From Hymenopus coronatus (lineage: Eukaryota; Arthropoda; Insecta; Mantodea; Hymenopodidae), in assembly GCA_030762935.1 (NCBI GenBank), contig CM060895.1, positions 38,307,001 through 38,371,000 of the forward strand: DNA of 64,000 nucleotides. The letters run 5' to 3'. Shown one piece after another: positions 1-11,403 of the stretch. Below the pieces are notes generated by a model. The model was not told the origin of the DNA, ran no database searches, and saw only the letters and a list, made by a program, of their open reading frames with translations. Within the stretch, counting starts at the first letter, position 1; each line of letters starts with the position of its first letter. A program made the translations under genes and the position numbers.

Positions 1-624
1 AAACTTTTGTAATAGTAGTTTTAGAACAATAGAGAGGTTCATGTGAACTCAACACAGCAGATTTTATAAAAGATTGTGTGCTTAAGTTACATTATGTTCG
101 TTAAATATTTTCCAGTCCTCGTAGACAGGAAGATGCTCACACCGCCTAAAGAATTTTATAGTCCTCGACGCTAACGAAACCTCGTCTTAACTAGAGGGCG
201 TTCCAGGAACTAGGATTGCCGGCACCAACACAAACGCCATGACCTGCAAAAGGTGGAGTAATCGTCGGCCATCATTTAGAATAAACGTCACGAAAAAGGG
301 GGAAGTGACGTGGCTTGGTTTAATGAAGAGGGTGTCTGACTTCTATTGGTTCACATCATGTCCCATAAAAGCTCTGAGCATCCTGCTTTTGAGTTGCCAA
401 GTAATTAATTCCTTCAAGTGATACTCTTCCTTTTACCTCCTCTACCCCTTACCATAGGTAGAGTAAACGCTGCCTTCAAACCGCTATTTTAATAGGTATT
501 GTGGGTTCACTGGAATGACACGGGTTGAAATCCCTCCAAAACACCAAATATGACATTAATTAAATTTACTTTCATGCATTTCAGGTTAAGATCTTCGTGC
601 AGTTTATCCTGGAAGGGTTAAATC
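1..624. other. No gene recognised
   Basis: AT-rich sequence with no transposase, reverse transcriptase or tRNA-like signature on either strand. The longest frame (239-421, 60 codons) has no recognisable motif and is treated as chance. Confidence 0.5.
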
Positions 625-750
625 AGATTGAACAAATCACTACCGTAACTGGGATTAGAACCACAGGTCTTTTATTCTTCATGTTATTGCTCTAAGCAAC
701 TAAGCTACCATGGCAATATGCCTGTACGAATTTGAATACCTGAAATTACA
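625..750 (-). repeat. tRNA-derived SINE, group S1, old copy
   Basis: Read on the minus strand it shows a tRNA-like start (CATGGTAGCTTAGTTGCTTA, an A-box-like stretch) followed by a degenerate B box (GTTCTAATCC). The same layout recurs at 12930-13060, 32170-32350 and 46628-46935, which identifies a dispersed SINE rather than a tRNA gene. It is heavily mutated, so the ends are approximate. Confidence 0.55.
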
Positions 751-754
751 TTTT

Positions 755-1832
755 TGCTTTCTCGACTATGTTTTGCCCCCCTGAATCCAAAAGTGCATTT
801 TTAGAAAAAATATGAAAAAGTATGGGTGTGTGGTGTGTGTTTCTGAATTTTTATTGGTTAACAGCATAACTCTAAAACGAAATATCCGTTAAATATCACA
901 TTTGAATTAAGTTCAGAATATCTCACATTTTTGTCAGATAGATAAGAGAAACATTAAATGCATTAATATTTGAGGTTGACCATGTTGTCTCTTCTAACAT
1001 AAACTGTATACTTGGTGGTAAAGAAACGATTATATAAATTTACAAATAAATTCCACAGTTGATTGAAAGTTTAAAGTAAATATATAATATTAATAACAGC
1101 AATAAAATCCAAAACGAACGTACGTGATTATAAATTATGTGAATCATTATTAATAGGAGTCCCCTGTGTCACTTGCTAAGAAAATTTGTGTTAATTTTCT
1201 TTTCAGCCTTATAAGTGGAGATTTGATATGCAAGTTGTAATTGAGCTCCAGCAAAATTGGTTAATTTGACAAAGGATGTCTTTGAGAGGTGTTTTAATCA
1301 CTCTTTTGATTAAAATACCATATGTTTCATATATTTTCATCACAAAATGTACATTTTGAATTTTCTGGAATAGTCTCTGAAGACCTCTTCATTCTGGATG
1401 GCTTTTGCGTGACTGGTAAACCGTAAGAGATAGTCAAAAACTTACTACACAAAAATGTAGATGTAGTTAAAGCACAACATTTATATCATATGCAATTTTC
1501 TGTGGAGCTAGCTTTCTGAGATATTTCTTATTATTGATTTTAATTTTGCAATACTTAAATGTTTCTAAAATTAAAAGTGTGTCTTGTTTTTCTTTCCCCT
1601 ATTTAAGCAAAGGAAATGGCATTTCCAAACCATCACAAAGCGACAGGTTATTCAAATGTTTGAGTATCACTTTAGCTTTGTGTTTCTTTATTCCTCTTGC
1701 ACAAGAAAATAATATCTATCTGCTAATGTTTGCCTAGATAAGCATGAAGTAGATACAAGAATAAGATTTGTGAGAAAAATTTGTTGCAGCATAGGTAGAG
1801 AAAGTTATGTGAATGTAGCACATTACATTGTT
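755..1832 (+). repeat. Family A repeat, diverged and interrupted
   Basis: Family A head sequence (CCCCCTGAATCCAAAAGTGC, a short TG tract, ACTCTAAAACGAAA) lies at 755-930. The body and tail lie at about 1280-1832, ending GTAGAGAAAGTTATGTGAAT. The intervening 931-1280 does not match the family and is either inserted or too diverged to align by eye. Confidence 0.65.
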
Positions 1833-2008
1833 TCATGTAAAATAAGGCGTATTCAAATTAATTTTATATACTAGTATAATAATTATAATCAGTGATGCTT
1901 TATTTTGTAGGCACTAGGCAACAAAACCTATTTGTTATATTCTAACAAAACACAAAACACGCCATGAAAACATAAGATACACCTTAGTGATGATCATCTG
2001 CATCTTAT

Positions 2009-2624
2009 TACTTTCTCTATACGTACTATTTACATAGTGTATCGAGAAGGTATTGTAATGCACCTAAACATTCGATACCGAGATTTTACCGGAAATATAT
2101 GTTTTGAGACTTCCTGAGTCCAAAAAAAGTATTTTTAGTAAAATTTCTATGTGTGTGTCTGTGGGCAGCATAGCTCAAAAACGAAAAGTCCGTTCTGGAT
2201 CAATTTTACGGGATTTTGTGTAACTGCTAAACCGTAAGAGATGGACAAAAACTTACCGCAGAAAAAATGTAGAGCATGTTAAAACACATAATTTATGTGA
2301 AGTTTTCGTGAAGTTGATCGTATTTTAGATATTCCTTGTTTTTTTTTTTTTCAGCTTTGAAAAACTTATACTTTTCTCATACAGGAATTTGTCAACTCCT
2401 GTTCGTGCAAACAAAAGAACATCAGTCACATAGCAACCAGCTTTTGGCTTTCACCTTAACCTATAGTACTCCCTTATTTAGCTTCTGCTTACAAGGAAGC
2501 AATAAGACTATTTCTGCTAATTTTTTCTCGATTAGTATGAAGTGAATAGAAGCATAAGCGTACTAACAATAATTTGTTACACAGATGTACAGAAAGCCAT
2601 GTGCATGGAACACATTAGATTTTT
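2009..2624 (+). repeat. Family A repeat with internal deletion
   Basis: The head hairpin is intact at 2009-2052 and the tail is complete to CACATTAGATTTTT. Between AAAAGTCCGTT (about 2195) and CTGGATCAATTTTACGG the middle ~230 bp of the family is missing, giving a 0.6 kb derivative. The internal TG tract is short. Confidence 0.85.
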
Positions 2625-3125
2625 CTTAATAATAATATTGTCATTGATCAAAAGAGCTGATCTCACCATGGAATATTCACTCTTAAGACCCGAAACTTTA
2701 ATACTTTTCGACTTACAAAAAGACTCAACGACATATCTTCATTAAGAGTTGGTTGCTATATGGTTGAAATTCCTTTGTTTGTATGTATGGCCAGAAGTTG
2801 ACAAATTCTCATATGAGAAAAGATATTAAAATTAATTTCCAGTTAAATCAAAGGAAATTCTGAGTATGCACTTTATTAGTAACGTAAATATCTGAACCAT
2901 CTTTTATTTCAATAGTATTTTTTCGATTTTCATATTTGTTATACATTCACATACATTTAATATATAAGCCTTTTTACTGTCGGCAGATCTCAAAACGTTA
3001 ATTCAGATGAAATCTCTATATGGCATGTTTAGAATCATTACAGTAATTCCTTTACGTTAGCTGTTTAATAGAGTAAATAAGTTCTTCAGTGGTTGAACTG
3101 TTTACAAATTACAGGATTACCACAG
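2625..3125. other. AT-rich spacer with a family A scrap
   Basis: No gene is seen. About 2748-2830 matches an internal part of family A in reverse (GGTTGCTATATGG...GAGAAAAG), an isolated scrap. The rest is unclassified. Confidence 0.45.
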
Positions 3126-3235
3126 AATGATGCTTTTTTTTTTTTTCGCACTGTATACACTACTTTTTATTTACCTTTTTTTCTTTTCTTTTTACCTTGT
3201 TTTGCCGTATTATTACTGTTTTCTTACTTTTACAA

Positions 3236-3262
3236 CACACACACACACATATACACAAACAT
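3236..3262. repeat. (AC)n microsatellite
   Basis: Short CA/TA-rich run directly before the SINE at 3270; it may be that SINE's 3' tail read on the opposite strand. Confidence 0.7.
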
Positions 3263-3269
3263 ATAACAC

Positions 3270-3430
3270 CCATGCTCAAGGCGGGACTCGAACCCACGAT
3301 CCCCATAGCTACGAAGCACCAAAGCGGGACGCCTTGGCGAGCGCGGCCATGGGGGACCGGCTACTCACGTTGAGTAACGATTCCCCGGGATCTTATGCGT
3401 CCATTCCAGCAGAAATGTCTTGTTGGTGAT
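3270..3430 (-). repeat. tRNA-derived SINE, group S5 (Leu-like head)
   Basis: On the minus strand the sequence runs CCATGGCCGCGCTCGCCAAG, a long variable-arm-like stretch (CCCGCTTTGGTGCTTCG), then a B box GTGGGTTCGAGTCCCGCC. That order fits a class II (Leu/Ser-type) tRNA-like head. The same module recurs on the plus strand at 48515-48593. Flanking sequence and the low-complexity tail argue for a retroposed SINE, not a working tRNA gene. Confidence 0.65.
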
Positions 3431-4849
3431 CTAAGTATTTTTCCAACGCTAGGGAATTCTGAGCTCAATGTCTGGCGAAACTTTTCACAAAAGCCTGCCA
3501 GTAGGTTAGACACATTGTTTCTATCTTGCATGCCACTTACAGTAAAACAAATCTCTCTTATTTCTTAATGTGTATGGAAATGTAAACTTTTATGATTCGT
3601 CGTGAACGTCTAACATGTACCTCAGGATGTGTCAGTTGGGTGAGCCAAAAAAGCAGCGAATATGCCTACAATCTTAAATATGATTGAGGACCGTTTTAAC
3701 AAAACTCAACAAACGCCTTTTTTTTCGTAGGATTTTACGGATTCTGGTCAATTGTAATGAGAGGAAAAGTATGCACTTTTCATAACATCACAAAACTCAA
3801 TATTTCCCATTGAAAGAATGCCTCAATATAGAATCTCAACGTCTCCATCTTTTAAATTTTCATAAAACTCAACTTTGTGGAGTTAAAAATTTTGGGCAAA
3901 GGCTGGCATACCTATGATTTAAAATCAATGCCAAAAATATTGTACAAGGTAAATTGCCTTTTAAAAATACACAGGTGGGAATATTTACATACAAAAAAAA
4001 ACCACTTGTAATAATCGTGTACAGTGCTACGTACAAAACACTCATTTTTCTGCACCAACAGAAGTTGAAGTGTTTAAGCCAAGGCAGACAATTTTCGTAA
4101 TGTGCACCTGAACTTCCAATGGTGAACCATGTCAGCTAGAAGATAGTTGATGACATGAAGTTAATGAGTTAATTCTATAATGAATTGGAAGAGGAAATAG
4201 TATTTTATGACAAAGTTCTAAAAGGATGTGGAACATGATGAGGAACCATTGCATTGAGATTTCATACATTCAATTTTCAGTGATTTTGAGTATTGCAGAA
4301 AAAAAGTTTAATCCTACATTGAAGTTTTTCTGTATATCAATAATTAATTTTCAACAAATTAGGGTTAAATGTATCTAAATTAATCAATTTTCAATTCAGC
4401 TGTATTTAAGTATTATTATAAAACACATGTCAATGATTTTGATGAGGTTTTTACCAGCTGTGAATGAAAATAATTAAACATTTTAAGTTATGTGCATTTC
4501 AAAAAATGGATATGTTGAGTTTTGTAAAATTCTTAAGTTTTGTCATATTTTTTTTTCCAAATAAATAAAATAATAAAAGAGTTGCACTGCCTATCAATAA
4601 ATGCATCTCAGAAAGAGAAACACGAACATTTTTTCCAGAGTTTCTATATCAAAAGCCTCAGATTATACCAAAAGAAACACGTTTCCTGTAAACATTTCAA
4701 AATGACATTTCTTGAGTTTTGTTAAAGCGGTCTTTAATTGGAAATTGAGGGAGAGCTATTGCTATGGTTGAATCAAATGTTTGAATGAAGTAGAAGCACG
4801 ATCAGACATTGTGCAATGACTTTGCATGTGACTTATGTACCTAGTAGCT
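3431..4849. other. No gene recognised
   Basis: AT-rich sequence. The longest frame (4540-4725, 61 codons) is lysine/phenylalanine-rich and unremarkable. No tRNA-like boxes, terminal inverted repeats or family A match were seen. Confidence 0.5.
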
Positions 4850-5262
4850 AGATGTCACCCAAGCATTCTATACTGAGATCTAACAGGAAATAGGTGTTTT
4901 GAGATTTTCTGAATCCAAAAAAGTGCCTATTTTAGAGAAAAGAGCAAGTGCAGTGCTGGAGAAACGCCAGTATTAGAAATCAGTATATTCTGAAGGTGCC
5001 ACACGATGATTTTTAGGAAAATCTCCCACTACAAAGTAGTTTTGATAACCTATAAATATGTCTTCGCTCGCAAGGAATGTTTATGTACTTTTTATTCAGG
5101 TAATTCACAAGACATAGATAAATACTTAAAACCAGAAAAGTAGATATCTAAAACACACAATTTATTTCAAATATGTCTTCTGTGGAATCAGCTATTTCCA
5201 AGATTTTCGTTAATGTTGCTTTGAATTCTAAAATAATTTACATCTTTTATTTTCTCTACCAA
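4850..5262 (+). repeat. Family A repeat, degraded
   Basis: Partial copy: TACTGAGATCTAACAGGAAA, CTGAATCCAAAAAAGTGC and GTGCCACACGATGATTTT are diverged family A blocks, followed by AAACACACAATTTAT and a tail-side block. It stops at the SINE at 5266. Confidence 0.6.
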
Positions 5263-5265
5263 GTA

Positions 5266-5585
5266 GCGTGTACGGGTCGTCTCCTTAGCGCGGTGGTAGC
5301 GCAGCTGCTTACCAAGCGGGAGACCTGGGTTCGATTCCCAGTACCGGCCTCGTAAGGTCCCTGGGGGGCCAATTGAGGAGCTATTTGATGGAGAAGTAGC
5401 GGCTCCAGGTCATGAGGATCGCATTAACCGGCCGGGAGGACTCCAGGCGCTGACCACGTCTCACCCTCCAATACTGCACCCCATCCATGACGTCTGTAGT
5501 GGACCGAGATGGGGGACGCAGCGGCCGGGCGGTAGGCCAAGGTTCCCCGTGAGCTGTCGTGCCATGGAGTTAAAGTAGTGTGTAC
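5266..5585 (+). repeat. tRNA-derived SINE, group S2 (Gly-like head)
   Basis: The head reads GCGCGGTGGTAGCGCAGCTG (A-box-like), an anticodon-arm-like stretch around TTACCAA, then B box TGGGTTCGATTCCCAG. A ~230-bp unique body follows (CCAATTGAGGAGCTA, GATGGAGAAGTAGCGGCTCC). Other copies lie at 36778-36960 (+) and 51215-51430 (-). The shared non-tRNA body is what makes this a SINE. It lies between two family A copies. Confidence 0.85.
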
Positions 5586-6382
5586 GAGCAATGTAGCTAT
5601 AGAAGGTATTGTGTTTCACCAAAAATTTCGACCCCGAGATTTCACTGTAAATATATGCTTTGATGATCCCTGAATAAAATAATTTTTTTTTTTTAAAAAG
5701 TTCGACGTGTGTCTAAGTACGCGCGTGTGCCTATAGACAGCATAGCTCAAAAACAAAAAGTCGGTAAAACACCAAACTTGGTATTTAAGTTTAGTATCTT
5801 CCAGATGAAGTGACACGCAGATTTTCATGAAAATTCCCCGCACCTCAAAGCATTTTTAAAAATTTTACTTAAAAATGACTAACAGTTTTGATTAAAATAC
5901 ATATATTGCAGATGTTTTCGTCTCAAATATAATGTATTTTCTGAATTTCTTTTAATAGCATCTAAAGTGTTTTTTATTCTTAATGATTTTATCATAACTG
6001 TAAAATCGTAAGAGATGGACAAAAATTTACCACACAAAAAATTACAGATCTGGTGAATACACAACATCTATGTCAGATGCATACTTCTTGTAGATCAAAC
6101 ATTACAAAGATATTCTTAGTTATTGGTTTGAAATTTTCCATTACTTAGAATTTTCTAAAATGGGAAGTTCTTATTCACTTTGTTCATTCTGGTCATGTAA
6201 AGAGAAGGGAATTTCAATTGCACCACATATTCCGCCGGCGTTTAGGTTATTTAACTATCATTTAGTGTAATATATTCCTTTACTTTCTTTCCAGTTAGAA
6301 GGAACTAAGTAATAAAACACTTTTGCAAATGTTTAACTCGTTAGCAGGCTAGATAGAAGAATAAGCTTTTTAGCAATAGTGC
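5586..6382 (+). repeat. Family A repeat, near full length
   Basis: Begins within the head hairpin (TAGCTATAGAAGGTATTGTG) and runs through the body to AGATAGAAGAATAAGC. The last ~50 bp of the tail is replaced by the start of the next copy. The 5' tip is lost against the S2 SINE. Confidence 0.8.
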
Positions 6383-7020
6383 AACGCCGATATTTCACCG
6401 GAAATATATATATATATATATAGTGACCCCCTGAATTCAAAAAAGAAGCATTTCTAGAAAAGATGATAACTCAAAAACGAAAAGTCCGTTATATAACAAA
6501 CTTAACATTTAAGTTCAGCAAGAATGTAACACGAAGATTTTCAAGAATTTCCTCCTATCTCAAACTACCCGTTATATTAAAAATGTTCAAAAATTTTAAT
6601 TTTCCCAAAAATGGTTGTAATGATTTTGATTGAAATGACGTATCTTAAATTAAATCTTTGCGTTGAATTTTCTGAATATACCCTCTGAACACCTCTTTAT
6701 TCTGAATGAATTTTGATGAATCTTGCGTAGCTGGTAAACCGTAACAGATAGGCAAAAATGCACAGTTTTTCATATACAGTTTTTATAGAACTTTGAGATA
6801 TTCGTTTATTGGTTTCAATTTTAAAATGTTTATACTTTTCTCGTTACAGGAATTTGTCAACTCCTGTCTATGCAAAGAAATAAATTTCAGTCACATAACA
6901 ACGAGCTTTTAAAAGATTGGACTATCACTTCTCTTATTTGCGTTCTAATTACAAGAAAGCAATAAGTGCATTTTTGCTAATTTGTTGTAGAAATGTAGAG
7001 AAAGTCATGTGAATGGTAAA
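6383..7020 (+). repeat. Family A repeat, 5'-truncated
   Basis: Starts at GCAACGCCGATATTTCACCGG with no head hairpin, contains a small (TA)n at 6407-6422, and ends GAGAAAGTCATGTGAATGGT. It abuts the previous copy head-to-tail. Confidence 0.8.
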
Positions 7021-7562
7021 CAGGGATTAGCTACATCAGTAATGATAATTATATCGAATCAAATCTGGGAGTAAACTGTCATCATTAATCATTTTAATTA
7101 TACAGAGAAGAGATTCGGCTACATTATGTAAATAATAAGTCATTATTGATTTATGGAACAACCTCATGCATTATTAATATGCGTTAATGTCCTGGAACAT
7201 AAAATTCTAGACATGACGAAGCAACTGATATGATGAGATATTTATAATCTATGAGACAAAATGTCAGTCTATTACACTTTTAACAACGAAAATCTTGGGT
7301 GCATTTAGGTTTGGTGTGTAGTACTTACGTGATTTATTCTACTTATTCTTGTTAAAATTACTCTTACAAACGCTTATTGTGCTGATCAACATAAACAGAC
7401 TAAGAAATTGTGGAACTGCGGAATAGAATAGCCAAAGAGATAGTAAAACTTTTTAAGATTGGGTTGCTCTATGAAGTTTGCTTAATCAGGTTAAAAGAAA
7501 GAAAAAAGGAAAACAGAACGAATTCCCATTTAATAAAAGCATTAGATATTTTGAAATACAAA
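7021..7562. other. No gene recognised
   Basis: AT-rich, without transposon motifs. The frame beginning at 7410 runs into family A and is chance. Confidence 0.45.
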
Positions 7563-8096
7563 CGTTTAATAAGACATATCTCAGAAACGGTTAACTCCAC
7601 GAAGAATGCATTTGCCAAATGTGTATGCTTTAACGAGATCTACACTTTCTGTAATAGGGTTTTGTCTATCACACATTTATGTCTTATCATTTTTACTTTC
7701 TCTACACGTACTATGTACATAGTGTATAGAGAAGGTATTGCACTCCACCAAAAATTCGATACCGAGATTTCAACAAAAAGAAGCTATTCCCAGAAAACTT
7801 AGAATATATATTTCGTTTTTGTTAAAAATACCTTAAGTATATGATATTTTAATCAAAATCATTACCACCACTTTTGAGAAAATAACAATGTTTGCAAAAC
7901 GTTACATGTAAAGGGCATGAGGGAGAATTTCCCTGAAAAATTTTGTGCTGCTTGCGCGCGCGGATCTCTTTCTAAAATAATTGTTTTGTTTTAGACAACT
8001 CTAAAAGATGTGTTTCCGGTGAAATGACGGTATCGAATTGAGAGGTGGAGTACATTACCTTCTCAATGCACTATGTGCATACGTGCTGGATAAAGT
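7563..8096 (-). repeat. Family A repeat with a second copy's head nested in it
   Basis: A minus-oriented copy (ATCTCAGAAACGGTTAACTC to TTTTGTCTATC, resuming at GAAGCTATTCCCAGAAAACT) is split by a plus-oriented head piece at 7694-7785, which carries a perfect head hairpin (TCTACACGTACTATG...TAGAGAAGG). The minus copy ends near 8095 at ...GCACTATGTGCATACGTGCT. Confidence 0.75.
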
Positions 8097-8494
8097 AAAA
8101 CTGTGTGATTTAATGTCACGTTGTTGCAAGGCAGCCAAATCTTAAATGTTTAGCATAAAAGTGTAACTGAAGAAAAGCTAATGCTTTAAAAAATGACTGC
8201 CTCAGAAAAATGGAATTATGAACCTGGGAATTGTGGAAGGATCACTGTTGGCGCCTTTCTCATGGGTTGTAGATGCTTCACGATACGCAGAATAAGTTTC
8301 GCGTTGGTTGGACATTATCATATGTTAAATTTTAATTTATTTTACATATAATGATTGAACAGAAACGCAACACTGTGTTATTATTTATATTAATATTTAA
8401 CAACCAATATAATCTGGTCTTCAAAAAAAAATAGTGGTAATAAGTACTACTATAATTATATAATAATTGGGCATGAAGAACCGTTTAATTTTTT
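8097..8494. other. No gene recognised
   Basis: Unclassified spacer between a family A copy and an S4 SINE. Confidence 0.4.
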
Positions 8495-8700
8495 CAGAGG
8501 CCTCTTTATCAATTTAAGGTTCTTTAACGTGCCATAAATCTACGACACGGGACCAACGGCTTTACCACCCTTCTGAAGGAAGCCATGCTAAGGATATTTA
8601 CGGCCAAAACTATCCGTGGCCCTCCGCCGGTTTTGAATGCACAGCCTTGGGGACCAGAGGCATATTACCCTCATATCATAGAAGCCGACGTTTGAACAAA
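8495..8700 (-). repeat. SINE, group S4
   Basis: Shares AGAGGCCTCTTTATC, TTTGAGGTTCTTT-like, ACGGCTTTAC, GAAGCCATGCTAAGGAT and CCTCCGCCGG with 18884-19100, and more weakly with 57240-57622. On the minus strand the B box position reads TGCATTCAAAACCGGCGG, a mutated version of the GGTTCAAATCC seen in the other copies. Confidence 0.7.
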
Positions 8701-8712
8701 TGTATGTAGTTT

Positions 8713-9215
8713 AAAACTGAAACCATAACAAGAAATGTCTCAGAAGTGGTCATCTGTATAAAAAAAATGTGCGTTTTAGCGACATCTATATTTTTTGTAT
8801 AGAAACTTCTTGAGTGAAAAGGTCTTCAGGGTATATTCCCAGAAAATTCAAGATATACGTTGTTTTATTTAAGCATCGTTAATATATGGCATGATCATGA
8901 AAATCCTTAGAGCTATTTAAAACAAAGATAGAAATATTTTCCATGTAAAGGGTAGCTTGGGATGGGGAGATTTTCTTGGAAAATCTTTGTGTCGTATCCT
9001 TGGAATATACTAAACTTAAATACCAAGTTTGGTATTTAACGGGCTTTTCATTTTTGAGTTATTCTGTCCACACACATACACACGCACCTTTTTCTAAAAG
9101 TGCTTTTATGGACTCAAGGTACCTCTAAACATGTTTGTGATGAAACCTCGGTATCGAATTTTTGGGTGGAACACAATACTTTCTTTATACACTATGTGAA
9201 GGAAAGTAATAAAAA
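8713..9215 (-). repeat. Family A repeat, partial
   Basis: Minus copy from AACTGAAACCATAACAAG through TATTCCCAGAAAATTCAAG to the head side (CGGTATCGAATTTTTGGGTG) and GGAAAGTAATA. The tail-side third is missing. The CA tract at 9067-9085 is short. Confidence 0.8.
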
Positions 9216-10242
9216 AAAAAATCACTCTGCAACTAGGCTATCATCGGCTTTGTTTTGCAACGCCTTTTCAAAACGATTTGAAGCTGAATTTCAAATCTTA
9301 GAATTGGTAAGCTACAGATGGTCAACTTAAGATCTTTTTGCACATTCAGGCAGTTTAATTTCTTGCAGCTTGTTAATGTTGATCCGTATTTTTCCAAATG
9401 AATAAATCACATTAGATCATAAAGTTCTTTGGAGCGGATATTATCAGCCTTGCTGTGTGCAGTAACTTTACGACTCTTAATTCCTTTCCCTCTTCCTTTC
9501 TGATGATTTATCGTCTCTCTCTCTCTCTGCTCTCAGGCAACGTGCCAGCGATTGTGTGTTGTAGCGTGTGAATAAAACCATCCACCTCTTTCTTTCTGCT
9601 GCAAGAAAAAGGATTGCGTTTATAGCTTGTTTTTATGCCGTGCGTAGTCATTTATTGCTCCTCCACAATGGGAGATTTAGGAGAGTTGAGTGATTAAGGG
9701 ATCCTGTGACAGGTATGGAAGGCCTAGGAATAATGAAGAATCTTTGTTTCACTGCTGAATATGCAAAGAGTACTGGAAGATGAGAAACGGCCTGCAGCAT
9801 GAACATTTGTTTAAATATTCAGTGACACAAAACTGTCTACAATATAATTTATACCTTTTCAGTGCAATGTTTTAAGGTCTACAAGTCAAACAAAATTACA
9901 AATGTAACAAATGCTGTACTACGGGTTTCCAGAGTGCTGCTGTTGCTTCCATAGTCGCCAAGAAATACTTTTATATATTCATATTACAAAGAGAGAAAAC
10001 TTGTATCTATGTATTTATGTGAATATGAAGGATAACCTCAAAAACCTCTTGATCGATTTTTATAATTTTTTCACAATTGAAAATTTCACTTCTTCCTGAG
10101 AGTCATACGCTATAAAGTATCTTCTAATATCTATTCTTAAAAGGCTGCAAAAAATATACAGTGCGACACAAAAGTCGGTTGACAATTGGTTAAATATATA
10201 GGAGTATAAAATAAGAACTGAAGCTTTCCTGACGACGTGTTA
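9216..10242. other. No gene recognised
   Basis: Unclassified. Contains a short (TC)n at 9514-9528 and several frames of about 60-75 codons without motifs. Confidence 0.45.
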
Positions 10243-10386
10243 ATTCAAAATCTTCTCGGGCTTCTAGCCAGGTGAAAACTTGGCTTGACACCAACGTTTC
10301 GAAGAAGTGCATCTTCCTCGTCTTCAGGGTGAACTTGGTGTCTAGCCAAGTTTTCACCTGGCTAGAAGCCCGAGAAGATTTTGAAT
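10243..10386 (-). repeat. 51-bp-arm inverted repeat with hammerhead-like centre
   Basis: Arms 10243-10293 and 10336-10386 are reverse complements with one mismatch by manual alignment. On the minus strand the 42-nt centre contains CTGAAGAC, a stem GAGGAAG / CTTCTTC around ATGCA, then GAAACG. That is the order of a hammerhead ribozyme core (CUGAnGA, stem II, GAAA). Hammerhead motifs are known in the terminal repeats of Penelope-like elements and in some retrozymes. The core deviates (A for U in CUGAUGA) and a proper stem I is not evident, so activity is doubtful. It may be a decayed terminal repeat of such an element. Confidence 0.6.
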
Positions 10387-10515
10387 ATAGGAGTATGCAC
10401 ACTTTTCTGAGCTGGATAATATATTATTGTAGAACGTTGACATTATTTACTTATTTATTTATCATTATTTATCTTTTATTTATTTACTTATTTCCTTTTA
10501 ATACCCTAACAATTT

Positions 10516-10788
10516 TCCAACTACCCACCTGGGTAGTGTGGTGGTACCATGTCTGCCTCACATTCAACAGGTTCGTGAGTTCGAATCTCGCTTAGGGTGA
10601 GTTACCCGGGTAAGGTTTTTTTCGGGGTTTTCCCTTATCCTGAGAAGACGAATGTCGGGTAACTTTAAGCTCCGTGGACCACGAGATCATTTGAGCATCA
10701 TTTCACCAATTTCATTCATCGTCCGATATGACCAACCAGGTTAAAGTATGTTTAGCTACAAAAAAAAAAAAAAAAAAAAAATCCAACT
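10516..10788 (+). repeat. SINE, group S3, with A tail and target duplication
   Basis: The body at 10523-10781 starts CCTGGGTAGTGTGGTGGTAC, has B box GAGTTCGAATCTCGC, then a conserved tail region (TATCCTGAGAAGACGA, GAGATCATTTGAGCATC, CCAACCAGG). It ends in about 22 A residues. TCCAACT flanks both sides (10516-10522 and 10782-10788), consistent with a target-site duplication from LINE-driven retroposition. A second copy lies at 41669-41952. Confidence 0.85.
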
Positions 10789-10975
10789 CTTGTCTTTTAC
10801 GTTTTTATAAATTAGATTCTGTGGATTAAAAGTATTAGAACTTAGGAGTAGGCAATGTAAACAACAATACACAACAATTACTTTTTGTGTTCTGTTTAGC
10901 TTATTTAATGTGCGAGCCTCAAGTGAACCTTGATGCTCCAAAAGCTATGGTCTAGTGTAGAAAGATCAGTGATAT

Positions 10976-11403
10976 GGTTGTTGGACTTCATTTTTTTGAT
11001 AGAAATGTAAACCAGTATACATATGGTAAATTGCTGAACCGCATTATACAGGGGTTTCTGGACGATATGACACTAAGTCAACAGCTAAGAATGTGGTCTC
11101 AACAAAGTGGGGCCACGGCATATTTTGCTGTGAATTTCTCGCCAGAAAATAAACGAGAAGTTTGGTTGCAATGTATTGGATGAGGTGGATCTCAGGCGTG
11201 GCCGCCAGGGTCTCCAGACCTCACACCCCTTGTTTACCATGGGCGAGCAGAGGGTTTTCAGACAAAGTCCACAAGAAAGAATCACTTTTACTATTCAGAA
11301 TATTCCATCTGCAAGACTTTTAAGAGTGATGGAAGAACGTCAGAATAGAGTGACGCACTGCCTTCAAGTAATTGAGCAACATTTTGAGCATCTCCGGCAG
11401 TGA
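10976..11403 (+). pseudogene. Degenerate Tc1/mariner-superfamily (DDE) transposase remnant
   Basis: Conceptual translation gives GLHFFDRNVNQYTYGKLLN, then FLDDMTLSQQLRMW, SQQSGATAYFA, WPPGSPDLTPL and, in another frame, MEERQNRVTHCLQV followed by EQHFEHL. This is the C-terminal half of a transposase type widespread in arthropods, in which the middle motif is normally QQDGA and the last one SPDLTPLD. Here both acidic residues are replaced (S and V). An in-frame TGA sits at about 11181 and a frameshift at about 11245, so it cannot be active. The N-terminal DNA-binding half is absent. Family assignment rests on remembered motif patterns. Confidence 0.65.

Noticed and set aside
5266..5345. Candidate tRNA-Gly gene
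   Set aside because: A and B boxes are present, but the arms do not pair as a full cloverleaf, and the same head plus body recurs elsewhere. It is a SINE.
10190..10595. Opposing frames over the inverted repeat
   Set aside because: They mirror each other because of the palindrome; neither has a known motif.
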